DNA of 6,340 nt from Rhodobacter sp. (GCA_013824045.1 PNND01000135.1:1-6340); one strand, 5' to 3'. Positions 1-5,850 are shown, numbered from the stretch's first letter. Notes: generated from the sequence alone by a model not told the origin. A program made the numbers and translations.

Positions 1-1
1 G

Positions 2-211
<210 letters not shown>

Positions 212-220
212 GCAGAGTGC

Positions 221-256
221 GCGGGCAAGGCCGGGGCGGCCTTGCCCGCAAGACTT
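221..256 (+). terminator. Rho-independent terminator of the aldehyde dehydrogenase gene
   Basis: A perfect 12-bp GC-rich stem (221-232 with 238-249) encloses a 5-base loop, GGGGC. A short T run (TTTT at 255-258) follows after AAGAC. It starts 9 bases after the dehydrogenase stop codon. The stem is strong, while the T run is short and slightly displaced, as is common in GC-rich genomes. It could also work for transcription coming from the right, but no matching T run precedes it on the other strand. Confidence 0.8.
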
Positions 257-267
257 TTGTCTCGCCT

Positions 268-341
268 GCGCGCCTTCGCGCTTGGCTCGGCTGATGGGGG
301 TTCCACCCCCAAACCCCCGGGGATATTTGCCGCAGAGAAGA
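268..341 (+). repeat. Intergenic repeat element, copy 1 (plus orientation)
   Basis: This stretch holds, in order: a small GC hairpin (268-272 with 277-281), a G5/C5 hairpin (296-300 with 306-310), then AAACCCCCGGGGATATTTG and CAGAGAAGA to base 341. The last part recurs in inverted orientation at 365-384. I recall very similar C-rich, GGATATTT-containing tails downstream of many Rhodobacteraceae genes, so this is probably a family-wide dispersed intergenic element. That recollection is not something I could search. No coding signal is visible in it. Confidence 0.6.
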
Positions 342-364
342 AGGTGGCTTCGGGAGGCCTGATA

Positions 365-428
365 TCTTCTCTGTTCAAATATCCTCAGGGGGTGAGGCGC
401 GCAGCGCCGAGGGGGACGAAGGCCCCCT
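365..428 (-). repeat. Intergenic repeat element, copy 2 (minus orientation)
   Basis: Read on the minus strand from the transporter stop, this contains a G/C hairpin (410-415 with 423-428), a second GC hairpin (396-400 with 404-408), then ACCCCCTGAGGATATTTG, AA and CAGAGAAGA. It has the same modules as copy 1 in the opposite direction: the shared 9-base blocks are identical and only the 2-3 bases between them differ (CCG against AA). It lies just after the transporter gene in that gene's reading direction, so it may serve as its transcript end. No long T run is present, so a simple intrinsic terminator is not demonstrated. Confidence 0.6.
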
Positions 429-446
429 GCGCCGCCGGGGCCGGGA

Positions 447-1334
447 TCAGCCTTCGTCTTTCAGGAGCAGGAGCAGGGCCAGGATGGACAGCGCGACACC
501 GCCGAGGATGAGAGCCGGAGGCGCGCTGCGGCCCAAGGCGATTTCCCACAGGATCACCCAGCTTGGCACCAGATAGGTATAGGCCATGACCTTGGCGGCG
601 GGCAGATGCAGGGTGGCGAATTGCATGAGCACGAAAGTGGCGGCGCTGGCAAAGACCGCCGTATAGACCAGCGTGATCCAGACGATGGCGGGCAGGCTGG
701 GCCAGTCGGTGGCAAGGATGGCCGGGCTACCGGCCATGGTCAGGATCAGCCAGCCTGCGATCATCATTCCGAAGGTGAAGACCACGGCGGGTTCGCCCCG
801 GTTGAACTTGCGCACCAAGGGCGCGTAGAGCGCATGGGCGACGCAGCCTGCGAAATAGATCACCTCGCCCTTGCCGATCTGCAGCGCCAAGAGGCGCTGA
901 AGGTCGGCGCGGAAGATCACCCAAAGGGCACCCACGGCCCCGATCGCCAGTGCCAGCGCCATGCGGCGCGTCAGGCGCTGGCGCAGGGTGAGCCAGCCGA
1001 AGCCCGCCGCAAGCGCCGGGGTGAGGGTGAAGACGGCGGCGGTGGAAACGGGTTCGGCGGTTTTCAGCCCCTGAAACATCAACACGAAATAGGCGGCCAG
1101 CAGTGCGCCGAGGATCAGGTAGCGCCAGGGTGCCTGCCAGGTGCTGCGCGGGATGCGGGTGGTGGCGAAGGCGACAGCACCGACCAGCGCGCCCGCCAGC
1201 AGGAAGCGCAGGGCCGACAGCGCCAGCGGGTCGATCAGGGGCGCGGCCATTGCGCCCAGGCTGAAGGAGCCTGCCACGAGGGCCGAGAAGGCGAGCATCG
1301 CCAGATGCCCGCGGCCTTGATCCGACAGGGTCAC
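447..1334 (-). CDS. EamA/DMT-family transporter
   Basis: The 295-residue protein is almost entirely hydrophobic, with about ten predicted membrane spans (roughly 11-31, 36-57, 70-89, 96-116, 123-141, 155-173, 182-201, 214-238, 247-267 and 272-291). This is the two-fold EamA repeat of the drug/metabolite transporter superfamily. Family-typical pieces include the ALRFLLAGA region of helix 2, TAEPVSTAA before helix 4, and AAKVMAYTYLVPSWVILWE in the second half. Such proteins sit in the inner membrane and usually export amino acids or other small metabolites; the substrate cannot be read from the sequence. The frame opens with GTG, 7 bases after the LysR stop, with no clear Shine-Dalgarno, so translational coupling to the regulator gene is likely. 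An ATG overlapping the LysR stop is in another frame and closes after four codons. Co-transcription suggests control by that regulator. Confidence 0.9.
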   Translation of the reverse strand: MTLSDQGRGHLAMLAFSALVAGSFSLGAMAAPLIDPLALSALRFLLAGALVGAVAFATTRIPRSTWQAPWRYLILGALLAAYFVLMFQGLKTAEPVSTAAVFTLTPALAAGFGWLTLRQRLTRRMALALAIGAVGALWVIFRADLQRLLALQIGKGEVIYFAGCVAHALYAPLVRKFNRGEPAVVFTFGMMIAGWLILTMAGSPAILATDWPSLPAIVWITLVYTAVFASAATFVLMQFATLHLPAAKVMAYTYLVPSWVILWEIALGRSAPPALILGGVALSILALLLLLKDEG

Positions 1335-1341
1335 GTCGCGC

Positions 1342-2226
1342 TCATACCGACCAGGATTTCGCGGCGTCCTTCAGGACGGCGAGGAAGGCCTGCACCTTGC
1401 GGGTGCGGTGCAGATCGACATGGGTGACGATCCAGAGCGGCGCATCCCATTCCGGGCGGGGGGGCATGATCTCCACAAGGTCGGGGTCTTCGCCTGCCTT
1501 GAAGGCGGAGAGGAACCCGATGCCCAGCCCCGCGCGGATGGCGGCTTCCATCGCGGCCATTTCGGTGGCGCGGAAGCGGATGTTTTCCGTGGGCACGATG
1601 GCGCGGAGCCAGCGGTTGAAGGGCGCGCGGCTTTCGGCGCTGTCATTGCCGACAAAGCTATGGGCGGTGAGGTCGGCCTCGGAGGCGGGCAGGCCGTGCC
1701 GTTCGACATAGCTGCGCGCGGCATAGAGGCCGGTGCGCAGGCGGACGAGGGGCTGGACGACGTTGTCGGGCTCTTCCGGGGCGGCCCCGGCGCGGATGGC
1801 GACATGCGCCTCGCCGTAATCCAGACGGAAGACGCGCATATCGGTGAGAAAGCGCAGGATCACGGCGGGGTATTCGGTCTGGAACCGCGCAAGGACCGGG
1901 ACCAGCAGATCCCCCACGCCCGAGATGGAGGTGATGACCAGTTCCCCCGCCACGGTTTCGCCGATGCCCTTGATGCGGCTGGCCAGCTGGGCGAATTGCT
2001 CATCCGTGGTCTGGGCGACCGACAGCAGGTCATGGCCTGCCTCGGTGGGGGTGTAGCCGCGCGCGTGGCGCTGGAACAGGCGGGTGCCCAGACGCTTTTC
2101 CAGCGCGTCGATATGGCGGATCACGGTGGCGTGGTGGACCCCCAGCACTTCGGCTGCGCCGGAGACAGTGCCAAGACGCGCCACCTGATAGGCGGTGCGG
2201 ATTTCATCCCAGGTATCAATGCCCAT
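1342..2226 (-). CDS. LysR-family transcriptional regulator
   Basis: The 294-residue product has LysR architecture. An N-terminal winged helix-turn-helix spans about residues 6-65 (GTVSGAAEVLGVHHATVIRH, then ALEKRLGTRLFQR and YTPTEAG), followed by a linker helix and an effector-binding domain from about residue 93 (GELVITS) to the end, including AAIRAGLGIGFLS near 228-240. It should bind DNA as a dimer or tetramer and respond to a small molecule, which is unknown. I chose the ATG at 2226-2224 because it gives the usual short lead into the HTH. A TTG 20 codons upstream would add a His/Pro-rich tail that does not look conserved. A weak GGA precedes the ATG. The regulator comes first and the transporter follows on the same strand, unlike the classic divergent layout. 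TGCA-type dyads just upstream suggest autoregulation. Confidence 0.9.
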   Translation of the reverse strand: MGIDTWDEIRTAYQVARLGTVSGAAEVLGVHHATVIRHIDALEKRLGTRLFQRHARGYTPTEAGHDLLSVAQTTDEQFAQLASRIKGIGETVAGELVITSISGVGDLLVPVLARFQTEYPAVILRFLTDMRVFRLDYGEAHVAIRAGAAPEEPDNVVQPLVRLRTGLYAARSYVERHGLPASEADLTAHSFVGNDSAESRAPFNRWLRAIVPTENIRFRATEMAAMEAAIRAGLGIGFLSAFKAGEDPDLVEIMPPRPEWDAPLWIVTHVDLHRTRKVQAFLAVLKDAAKSWSV

Positions 2227-2228
2227 AG

Positions 2229-2276
2229 CTGTGCATCCGTGAACAATGTGAGGGGTAATCTGGCGGGGATGCACAG
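2229..2276 (-). promoter_or_regulatory. Long-spaced 10-bp dyad immediately upstream of the LysR start
   Basis: CTGTGCATCC at 2229-2238 is matched perfectly by its inverse GGATGCACAG at 2267-2276, with 28 bases between. The nearer arm ends 3 bases before the chosen LysR ATG and contains its weak GGA ribosome-binding bases. It could be a pair of protein-binding half-sites for autoregulation or, in the transcript, a stem that hides the ribosome-binding site. The sequence alone does not decide which. Confidence 0.45.
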
Positions 2277-2281
2277 GAGAA

Positions 2282-2298
2282 TGCAAGGGGGGATTGCA
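2282..2298. promoter_or_regulatory. LysR-box-like dyad TGCAA-N7-TTGCA
   Basis: TGCAA (2282-2286) and TTGCA (2294-2298) form a perfect 5-bp dyad with a 7-base G-rich centre. Length and symmetry resemble the short interrupted palindromes bound by LysR-family proteins. It lies 56-72 bases upstream of the LysR ATG, where an activator or repressor site of an autoregulated LysR gene usually sits. The same TGCA core recurs in both arms of the neighbouring longer dyad. A poor -35/-10 pair on the minus strand (TTGCCT 2306-2301 and CATTCT 2283-2278, 17 apart) overlaps it; I give that promoter little weight. Confidence 0.4.
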
Positions 2299-2330
2299 AG
2301 AGGCAAATCCCGGCGGGACTTGGGGCGGGG

Positions 2331-2359
2331 TTGACTCGGGCGGCGGCTGGGCGTATCGC
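2331..2359 (+). promoter_or_regulatory. Candidate sigma-70-type promoter for ffh
   Basis: TTGACT at 2331-2336 is one mismatch from the -35 consensus. It is followed after exactly 17 bases by TATCGC at 2354-2359, a half-matching -10. Transcription would start near 2366 and leave a leader of about 160 bases before ffh. In alphaproteobacteria the -10 is often weak while the TTG of the -35 is kept, which fits. A start closer to ffh is not excluded. Confidence 0.4.
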
Positions 2360-2365
2360 CCGCGT

Positions 2366-2524
2366 TAATTCCCCGGAGGCCTGCGCTTCCGGTCCCGTCG
2401 CATATGCGGGGATCGCCATCCGTCAGCGCGTTGCGCCCACGGGTGCCTTTTCGCTTTGCGCGGGTCACAATTCCGCTGCCGGACCCCCATATCCGGTTTT
2501 TCGCTTTGAACCCGGAGGGTCGCC
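2366..2524 (+). other. Structured, non-coding leader upstream of ffh
   Basis: No convincing gene is seen here. The stretch holds an 8-bp hairpin with loop CTGC (2373-2380 with 2385-2392, one G-T pair), the palindrome CGCATATGCG (2399-2408), an 11-base direct repeat TTTTCGCTTTG at 2448-2458 and 2498-2508 (exactly 50 apart), and a short hairpin CCGGA/TCCGG (2479-2483 with 2492-2496) followed by five Ts. The last is a weak terminator or attenuator candidate. The ffh Shine-Dalgarno GGAGGG (2514-2519) closes the stretch, 5 bases before the ATG. I looked for the 4.5S SRP RNA signature here and did not find it. Confidence 0.4.
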
Positions 2525-4021
2525 ATGTTCGAGAGCCTGTCAGAACGCCTTGGTGGTGTTTTCGACCGCCTGACCAAGGCCGGGGCGCTGACCGAGGCGG
2601 ATGTCGTCACGGCGCTGCGCGAGGTTCGGGTGGCGCTGCTGGAGGCGGACGTGTCGCTGCCCGTGGCGCGGGATTTCGTCAAGCGGGTGCAGGACAAGGC
2701 CACGGGCGTGGCGGTGACCAAGTCGGTCACGCCGGGGCAGATGGTGGTGAAGATCGTCCATGACGAGCTGATCCGCGTTCTGGCCGGGGATGGCGAGCCG
2801 GATGCGCTGAAGATCGACAACCCGCCGGCGACGATCCTGATGGTGGGTTTGCAGGGGTCGGGCAAGACCACGACGACAGCCAAGCTGGCCAAGCGGTTGA
2901 AGGAGCGCAACGGCAAGAAGGTGCTGCTGGCCTCGCTCGACACCAACCGCCCGGCGGCGATGGAGCAGTTGGCCATTCTGGGGGCGCAGATCGGCGTCGA
3001 CAGCCTGCCCATCGTCAAGGGCGAGTCGGCGGTGCAGATCGCCAAGCGCGCCAAGACGCAGGCCAATCTGGGCGGCTATGACGTGCTGTTTCTGGATACC
3101 GCGGGCCGGTTGCACATCGACGAAGTGCTGATGGACGAGGTGCAGGCGGTGCGCGATATCGCCCAGCCGCGCGAGGTGTTGCTGGTTGTCGATGGTCTGA
3201 CCGGGCAGGACGCCGTGAACGTGGCGACCGAGTTCGATGGCAAGGTCGGGATTTCCGGCGTTGTGCTGACGCGGATGGATGGCGACGGGCGCGGGGGTGC
3301 GGCGCTGTCGATGCGGGCGGTGACGGGCAAGCCGATCCGCTTCGTGGGCCTTGGCGAGAAGATGGACGCGATCGAGACCTTCGAGGCCGATCGCGTGGCG
3401 GGCCGTATCCTTGGCATGGGCGACATCGTCGCCCTCGTGGAAAAGGCGCAGGAGACGTTCGAGGCCGAGCAGGCCGAGCGCATGATGAAGCGGTTCCAGA
3501 AGGGGCTGTTCAACATGAACGATCTGCGGATGCAGCTGGAGCAGATGGTCAAGATGGGCGGCATGCAGGGCCTGATGGGCATGATGCCCGGCATGGGCAA
3601 GATGCAAGCCGCCGCCGCCGAGGCGGGCATTGATGACAAGATGCTGAAGCGGCAGATCGCGCTGATTCAGGCGATGACCAAGAAGGAACGCGCCAATCCC
3701 GACATGCTGCAGGCGAGCCGCAAGAAGCGGATCGCGGCGGGGGCGGGGCTGGATGTGGCCGATCTGAACCGGCTCTTGAAGCAGCACAAGCAGATGGCCG
3801 AGATGATGAAGAAGATGGGCAAGGGGGGCATGATGAAGCAGGCCCTCAAGCAGATGATGGGCAAGGGCGGGCTGCCCGACCCCAGCAAGATGACGCCCGA
3901 ACAGTTGGAAGAAGCGGCGCGCGGGATGAAGCAGGGCATGGGCCAAGGTGGCGGCTTCCCCGGCATGCCGCGTGGCATGACGCTGCCATCGGGCCTGTCG
4001 GGGCTGATGAAGAAGAAATGA
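2525..4021 (+). CDS. ffh: Signal recognition particle GTPase Ffh (SRP54)
   Basis: Ffh binds 4.5S RNA and hydrophobic signal sequences emerging from the ribosome, then docks with FtsY through paired GTPase domains to deliver membrane proteins to SecYEG. All domains are visible in the 498 residues: an N-terminal helical bundle (about 1-90), a GTPase domain with P-loop GLQGSGKT at 108-115, DTNRPAA at 139-145, DTAGR at 191-195, TRMDGDGRGG at 249-258 and GLGEK at 275-279, then a methionine-rich M domain. The RNA-binding motif is SRKKRIAAGAG from residue 398. The family G4 motif TKxD reads TRMD here; I recall this as normal for alphaproteobacteria. The Met/Gly-rich tail makes it longer than the 453-residue E. 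coli protein. The ATG has a strong GGAGGG 5 bases upstream. The stop overlaps the next gene by 4 bases. Confidence 0.98.
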   Translation: MFESLSERLGGVFDRLTKAGALTEADVVTALREVRVALLEADVSLPVARDFVKRVQDKATGVAVTKSVTPGQMVVKIVHDELIRVLAGDGEPDALKIDNPPATILMVGLQGSGKTTTTAKLAKRLKERNGKKVLLASLDTNRPAAMEQLAILGAQIGVDSLPIVKGESAVQIAKRAKTQANLGGYDVLFLDTAGRLHIDEVLMDEVQAVRDIAQPREVLLVVDGLTGQDAVNVATEFDGKVGISGVVLTRMDGDGRGGAALSMRAVTGKPIRFVGLGEKMDAIETFEADRVAGRILGMGDIVALVEKAQETFEAEQAERMMKRFQKGLFNMNDLRMQLEQMVKMGGMQGLMGMMPGMGKMQAAAAEAGIDDKMLKRQIALIQAMTKKERANPDMLQASRKKRIAAGAGLDVADLNRLLKQHKQMAEMMKKMGKGGMMKQALKQMMGKGGLPDPSKMTPEQLEEAARGMKQGMGQGGGFPGMPRGMTLPSGLSGLMKKK

Positions 4022-4521
4022 TCGCCCCCACCCTTCATACCGAGCGGCTGACGCTCAGGATGCCCGTGCTTGGCGATTTTGAGCATCGGGCGGCCTTTTA
4101 TGCGTCAGATCGGTCTGTCTGGGAGGGCGGGCCGCTATCGCGGTTCGAGGGGTGGCGCATCTGGGCGTCGGAAGTCGGGCAATGGCCGCTGATGGGCTAT
4201 GGCCCCTTCTCGGTCGAGGCGGACGGGGCTTATGTCGGTGAGGTGGGCATCTATCACGCCGCCGAATACCCTGCGCCGGAACTGGGCTGGTTTGTGGTGC
4301 CCGAGGCCGAAGGGCGCGGTTATGCGCTGGAGGCCGCGCGGGCCGTGATGGGCTGGGTGCGGCGCGCCTTGGGCTGGGACGAGATCACCAACATCATCGA
4401 CCCGGGCAATGCGCGATCCATCGCGCTGGGCCTGCGGCTGGGCGGGCGGATCGACCCGGCGGGGCAGGGGATCGACCCCGGCGATGTGGTGATCGTGCAT
4501 GATCTGCGGGGGATGGCATGA
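4018..4521 (+). CDS. GNAT-family N-acetyltransferase (RimJ/RimL-like)
   Basis: The 167-residue protein has the single GNAT fold of the Acetyltransf_3 type. It opens with TERLTLRMP, the usual first strand of RimJ/RimL-like enzymes. The acetyl-CoA-binding motif A region is ELGWFVVPEAEGRGYALEAA (about 88-107), with the GxA turn at 101-103, and the later NARSIALGLRLGG (131-143) matches the family's N-x-x-S-I-x-x-x-x-x-L-G pattern. It should transfer an acetyl group from acetyl-CoA to an amine, either a protein N-terminus or a small molecule; the substrate is unknown. Its ATG overlaps the ffh stop as ATGA and has no proper ribosome-binding site, so it is probably read by ribosomes finishing ffh. 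Its place in a ribosome/SRP cluster makes a ribosomal or nascent-chain substrate tempting, but that is inference. Confidence 0.88.
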   Translation: MIAPTLHTERLTLRMPVLGDFEHRAAFYASDRSVWEGGPLSRFEGWRIWASEVGQWPLMGYGPFSVEADGAYVGEVGIYHAAEYPAPELGWFVVPEAEGRGYALEAARAVMGWVRRALGWDEITNIIDPGNARSIALGLRLGGRIDPAGQGIDPGDVVIVHDLRGMA

Positions 4522-4568
4522 GGATGTTTGCCCCGCTCTTTACCCCTGACAGCGAGGTTCGCGCATGA
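4518..4568 (+). CDS. Possible 16-codon bridging ORF between the GNAT and chorismate mutase genes
   Basis: This reading frame encodes MRMFAPLFTPDSEVRA. Its ATG overlaps the GNAT stop as ATGA, and its own TGA overlaps the chorismate mutase ATG as a second ATGA. GGGGGA at 4508-4513 lies 4 bases before the ATG and could serve as a ribosome-binding site. The simplest role would be to carry terminating ribosomes across the 43-base gap and couple translation of the two neighbours. It resembles no family I know, and a chance frame of this length is quite possible, so I call it tentatively. Confidence 0.3.
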   Translation: MRMFAPLFTPDSEVRA

Positions 4569-4861
4569 CTGACGCCGCCCAACGTGCTGCTGACCTGCTG
4601 AAAGAGCATCGCCAGTCGATCGACAGGCTGGATGCGATCCTTGTCTATACCCTCGCCGAACGCTTCAAGCAGACGCAGGCGGTGGGGCGGCTGAAGGCTG
4701 AACACAACCTGCCGCCCAGTGACCCCGACCGCGAGGCGCGGCAGATGGCGCGGCTGGACCAGTTGGCCAAGGAGGCCGATCTGGACCCCGATCTCGCCAA
4801 GAAATTCCTGACCTTCATCATCAGCGAAGTCATCAGGCATCACGAGAAACTGCAGAAATAA
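4565..4861 (+). CDS. Chorismate mutase, AroQ type
   Basis: This 98-residue, all-helical protein matches the stand-alone AroQ chorismate mutase domain, which converts chorismate to prephenate at the head of phenylalanine and tyrosine synthesis in the cytoplasm. Aligned by eye to the E. coli P-protein domain, the active-site residues R11, R28, K39, D48, R51 and E52 correspond to R16, R33, K44, D53, R56 and E57 here. The last helix reads FIISEVIRHHEKLQ: where E. coli has the catalytic Q88, a histidine (92 or 93) seems to stand. There is no dehydratase, dehydrogenase or regulatory domain and no signal peptide. GAGG at 4554-4557 precedes the ATG by 7 bases. A PchB-like isochorismate pyruvate-lyase is the main alternative, but the ribosomal-operon context and length favour the mutase. 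Confidence 0.9.
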   Translation: MTDAAQRAADLLKEHRQSIDRLDAILVYTLAERFKQTQAVGRLKAEHNLPPSDPDREARQMARLDQLAKEADLDPDLAKKFLTFIISEVIRHHEKLQK

Positions 4862-4912
4862 CCCATGACGGTGCGGAACGCGCACCCGACGTAAACCAAG
4901 GAGAAGACTGAA

Positions 4913-5266
4913 ATGGCTATGAAAATCCGGCTCGCCCGTGGCGGTTCCAAGAAGCGCCCGCATTATTCCATCGTGGCGACTGACTCGCGCATGCCGCGCG
5001 ATGGCCGCTTTCTGGAAAAGCTGGGCACCTATAACCCGCTGCTCGCCAAGGATGACGAGAACCGCGTGAAGATGGATCTGGACCGCATCAAGCATTGGAT
5101 GGGTCTGGGCGCGCAGCCGACCGACCGGATCGCGCGGATGCTGGAAGCCGCCGGCGTGATGCCGAAGAAGGCCCGCAGCAACCCCAAGGCCGCCGTGCCG
5201 GGCAAGCAGATGGCCGAGCGCGCCGCCAAGAAGGCCGCCCGCGCTGCTGCGCCTGCGGAAGAGTAA
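4913..5266 (+). CDS. rpsP: 30S ribosomal protein S16
   Basis: S16 is a small primary-type assembly protein that binds 16S rRNA in the 5' domain of the 30S subunit. The N-terminal 80 or so residues carry the full family signature: [19 protein letters not shown], then [19 protein letters not shown], and the helix [22 protein letters not shown]. The 117-residue length exceeds the 82-residue E. coli protein because of a Lys/Ala-rich, positively charged tail from about residue 85, as is usual in alphaproteobacteria. The start is firm: AAGGAG at 4898-4903, 9 bases before the ATG, is the best ribosome-binding site in the cluster after that of ffh. The 51-base gap after chorismate mutase holds only a small GTGCG/CGCAC stem. 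A terminator-like hairpin follows the stop. Confidence 0.98.
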   Translation: MAMKIRLARGGSKKRPHYSIVATDSRMPRDGRFLEKLGTYNPLLAKDDENRVKMDLDRIKHWMGLGAQPTDRIARMLEAAGVMPKKARSNPKAAVPGKQMAERAAKKAARAAAPAEE

Positions 5267-5278
5267 GACCTGCAGTCG

Positions 5279-5304
5279 GGGGGCCGCGTCTGCGGCCCCC
5301 TTTT
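5279..5304 (+). terminator. Intercistronic terminator/attenuator between rpsP and rimM
   Basis: A perfect 9-bp stem, GGGGGCCGC (5279-5287) with GCGGCCCCC (5292-5300), encloses the tetraloop GTCT and is followed directly by TTTT (5301-5304). It begins 12 bases after the rpsP stop. It is a textbook intrinsic terminator by shape, but rimM starts only about 30 bases later with no evident promoter. Partial read-through, or an upstream product end at S16, is therefore the likely use. Confidence 0.8.
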
Positions 5305-5332
5305 CGCCGTTCCAGCCCTTTGGTGAATGACC

Positions 5333-5845
5333 ATGACGCGACCTGACCGCATCTGTGTCGGTGCCATTGCCGGTTCCTTTGGCGTGCAAGGCGAAGTGCG
5401 CCTGAAAAGCTTTTGTTCCGACCCCGAGGCGATTGCGGGCTATGGCCCCTTGTGGACCGAGGATGGCAAGCGGTCTTTCACCGTGAAGCTGACGCGGGCC
5501 AATGTCTCGGGCGGGTTGGGGGTGCGGCTGTCCGGCGTGCTGACCAAGGAACAGGCGGATGCCCTGAAAGGCACGCAGCTGTTTGTGGATCGTGCGCGGC
5601 TGCCGTCGCTGCCGGATGACGAATTCTATCATGCCGATCTGATCGGGTTGACGGCGCAGGATACCGGGGGTGTCGTGCTGGGCACGGTGCGTGCGGTGCA
5701 TAATCACGGCGCGGGGGATCTGTTGGAAATTCTGGGGCCGGGGATGAAGGCGGCGCTTCTGCTGCCTTTCACGTTGGCCGTGGTGCCGACGGTTGATCTG
5801 GCGGCAGGGCGGATCGTGGTCGATCTGCCCGAAGAGACGGAATAG
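5333..5845 (+). CDS. rimM: Ribosome maturation factor RimM (16S rRNA processing)
   Basis: RimM helps the 30S head domain mature, binding S19 and assisting 16S rRNA processing. The 170 residues contain the N-terminal RimM barrel, opening with [21 protein letters not shown], and a C-terminal PRC-barrel beginning near [10 protein letters not shown], with [18 protein letters not shown] and the closing [13 protein letters not shown]...[10 protein letters not shown]. Length is usual for the family. I place the start at the second ATG (5333) because GGTGA at 5322-5326 then sits 6 bases away. The ATG at 5327 would touch that site directly; it adds only two residues (MT) and cannot be excluded. The gene lies between rpsP and trmD in the order known from many proteobacteria. 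The hairpin before it probably sets its level below that of S16. Confidence 0.96.
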   Translation: MTRPDRICVGAIAGSFGVQGEVRLKSFCSDPEAIAGYGPLWTEDGKRSFTVKLTRANVSGGLGVRLSGVLTKEQADALKGTQLFVDRARLPSLPDDEFYHADLIGLTAQDTGGVVLGTVRAVHNHGAGDLLEILGPGMKAALLLPFTLAVVPTVDLAAGRIVVDLPEETE

Positions 5846-5850
5846 GGCCG

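Noticed and set aside
606..1427. A 273-codon plus-strand frame over the transporter gene
   Set aside because: Its translation is Gly/Asp/Gln/Arg-rich, and the opposite strand encodes a clear ten-span EamA protein with typical motifs.
2227..2286. N-terminal extension of the LysR protein from a TTG
   Set aside because: The added 20 residues are His/Pro-rich, precede the point where LysR proteins normally begin, and would need a rare start codon, while an in-frame ATG lies at the expected place.
2360..2524. 4.5S SRP RNA gene next to ffh
   Set aside because: The conserved apical signature around GGUCCGGAAGGAAGCAGCC is absent; only unrelated short hairpins are present.
2540..3946. A 468-codon open frame antisense to ffh
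   Set aside because: It is a shadow of the GC-rich codon pattern of ffh: the product is His/Leu/Arg-rich low-complexity sequence with no domain, and the plus-strand frame is unmistakably Ffh.
3481..3990. Met/Gly/Lys-rich low-complexity stretch in ffh considered as a repeat
   Set aside because: This is the normal methionine-rich M domain that binds signal peptides and 4.5S RNA, not a DNA repeat.
4865..4894. Nine-codon ORF between chorismate mutase and rpsP
   Set aside because: It has no ribosome-binding site, no overlap with either neighbour and a length expected by chance.
4394..5707. A 437-codon open frame antisense to chorismate mutase, rpsP and rimM
   Set aside because: It spans three well-recognised genes and two intergenic gaps on the other strand, and its translation is His/Arg/Gly-rich without any recognisable family.
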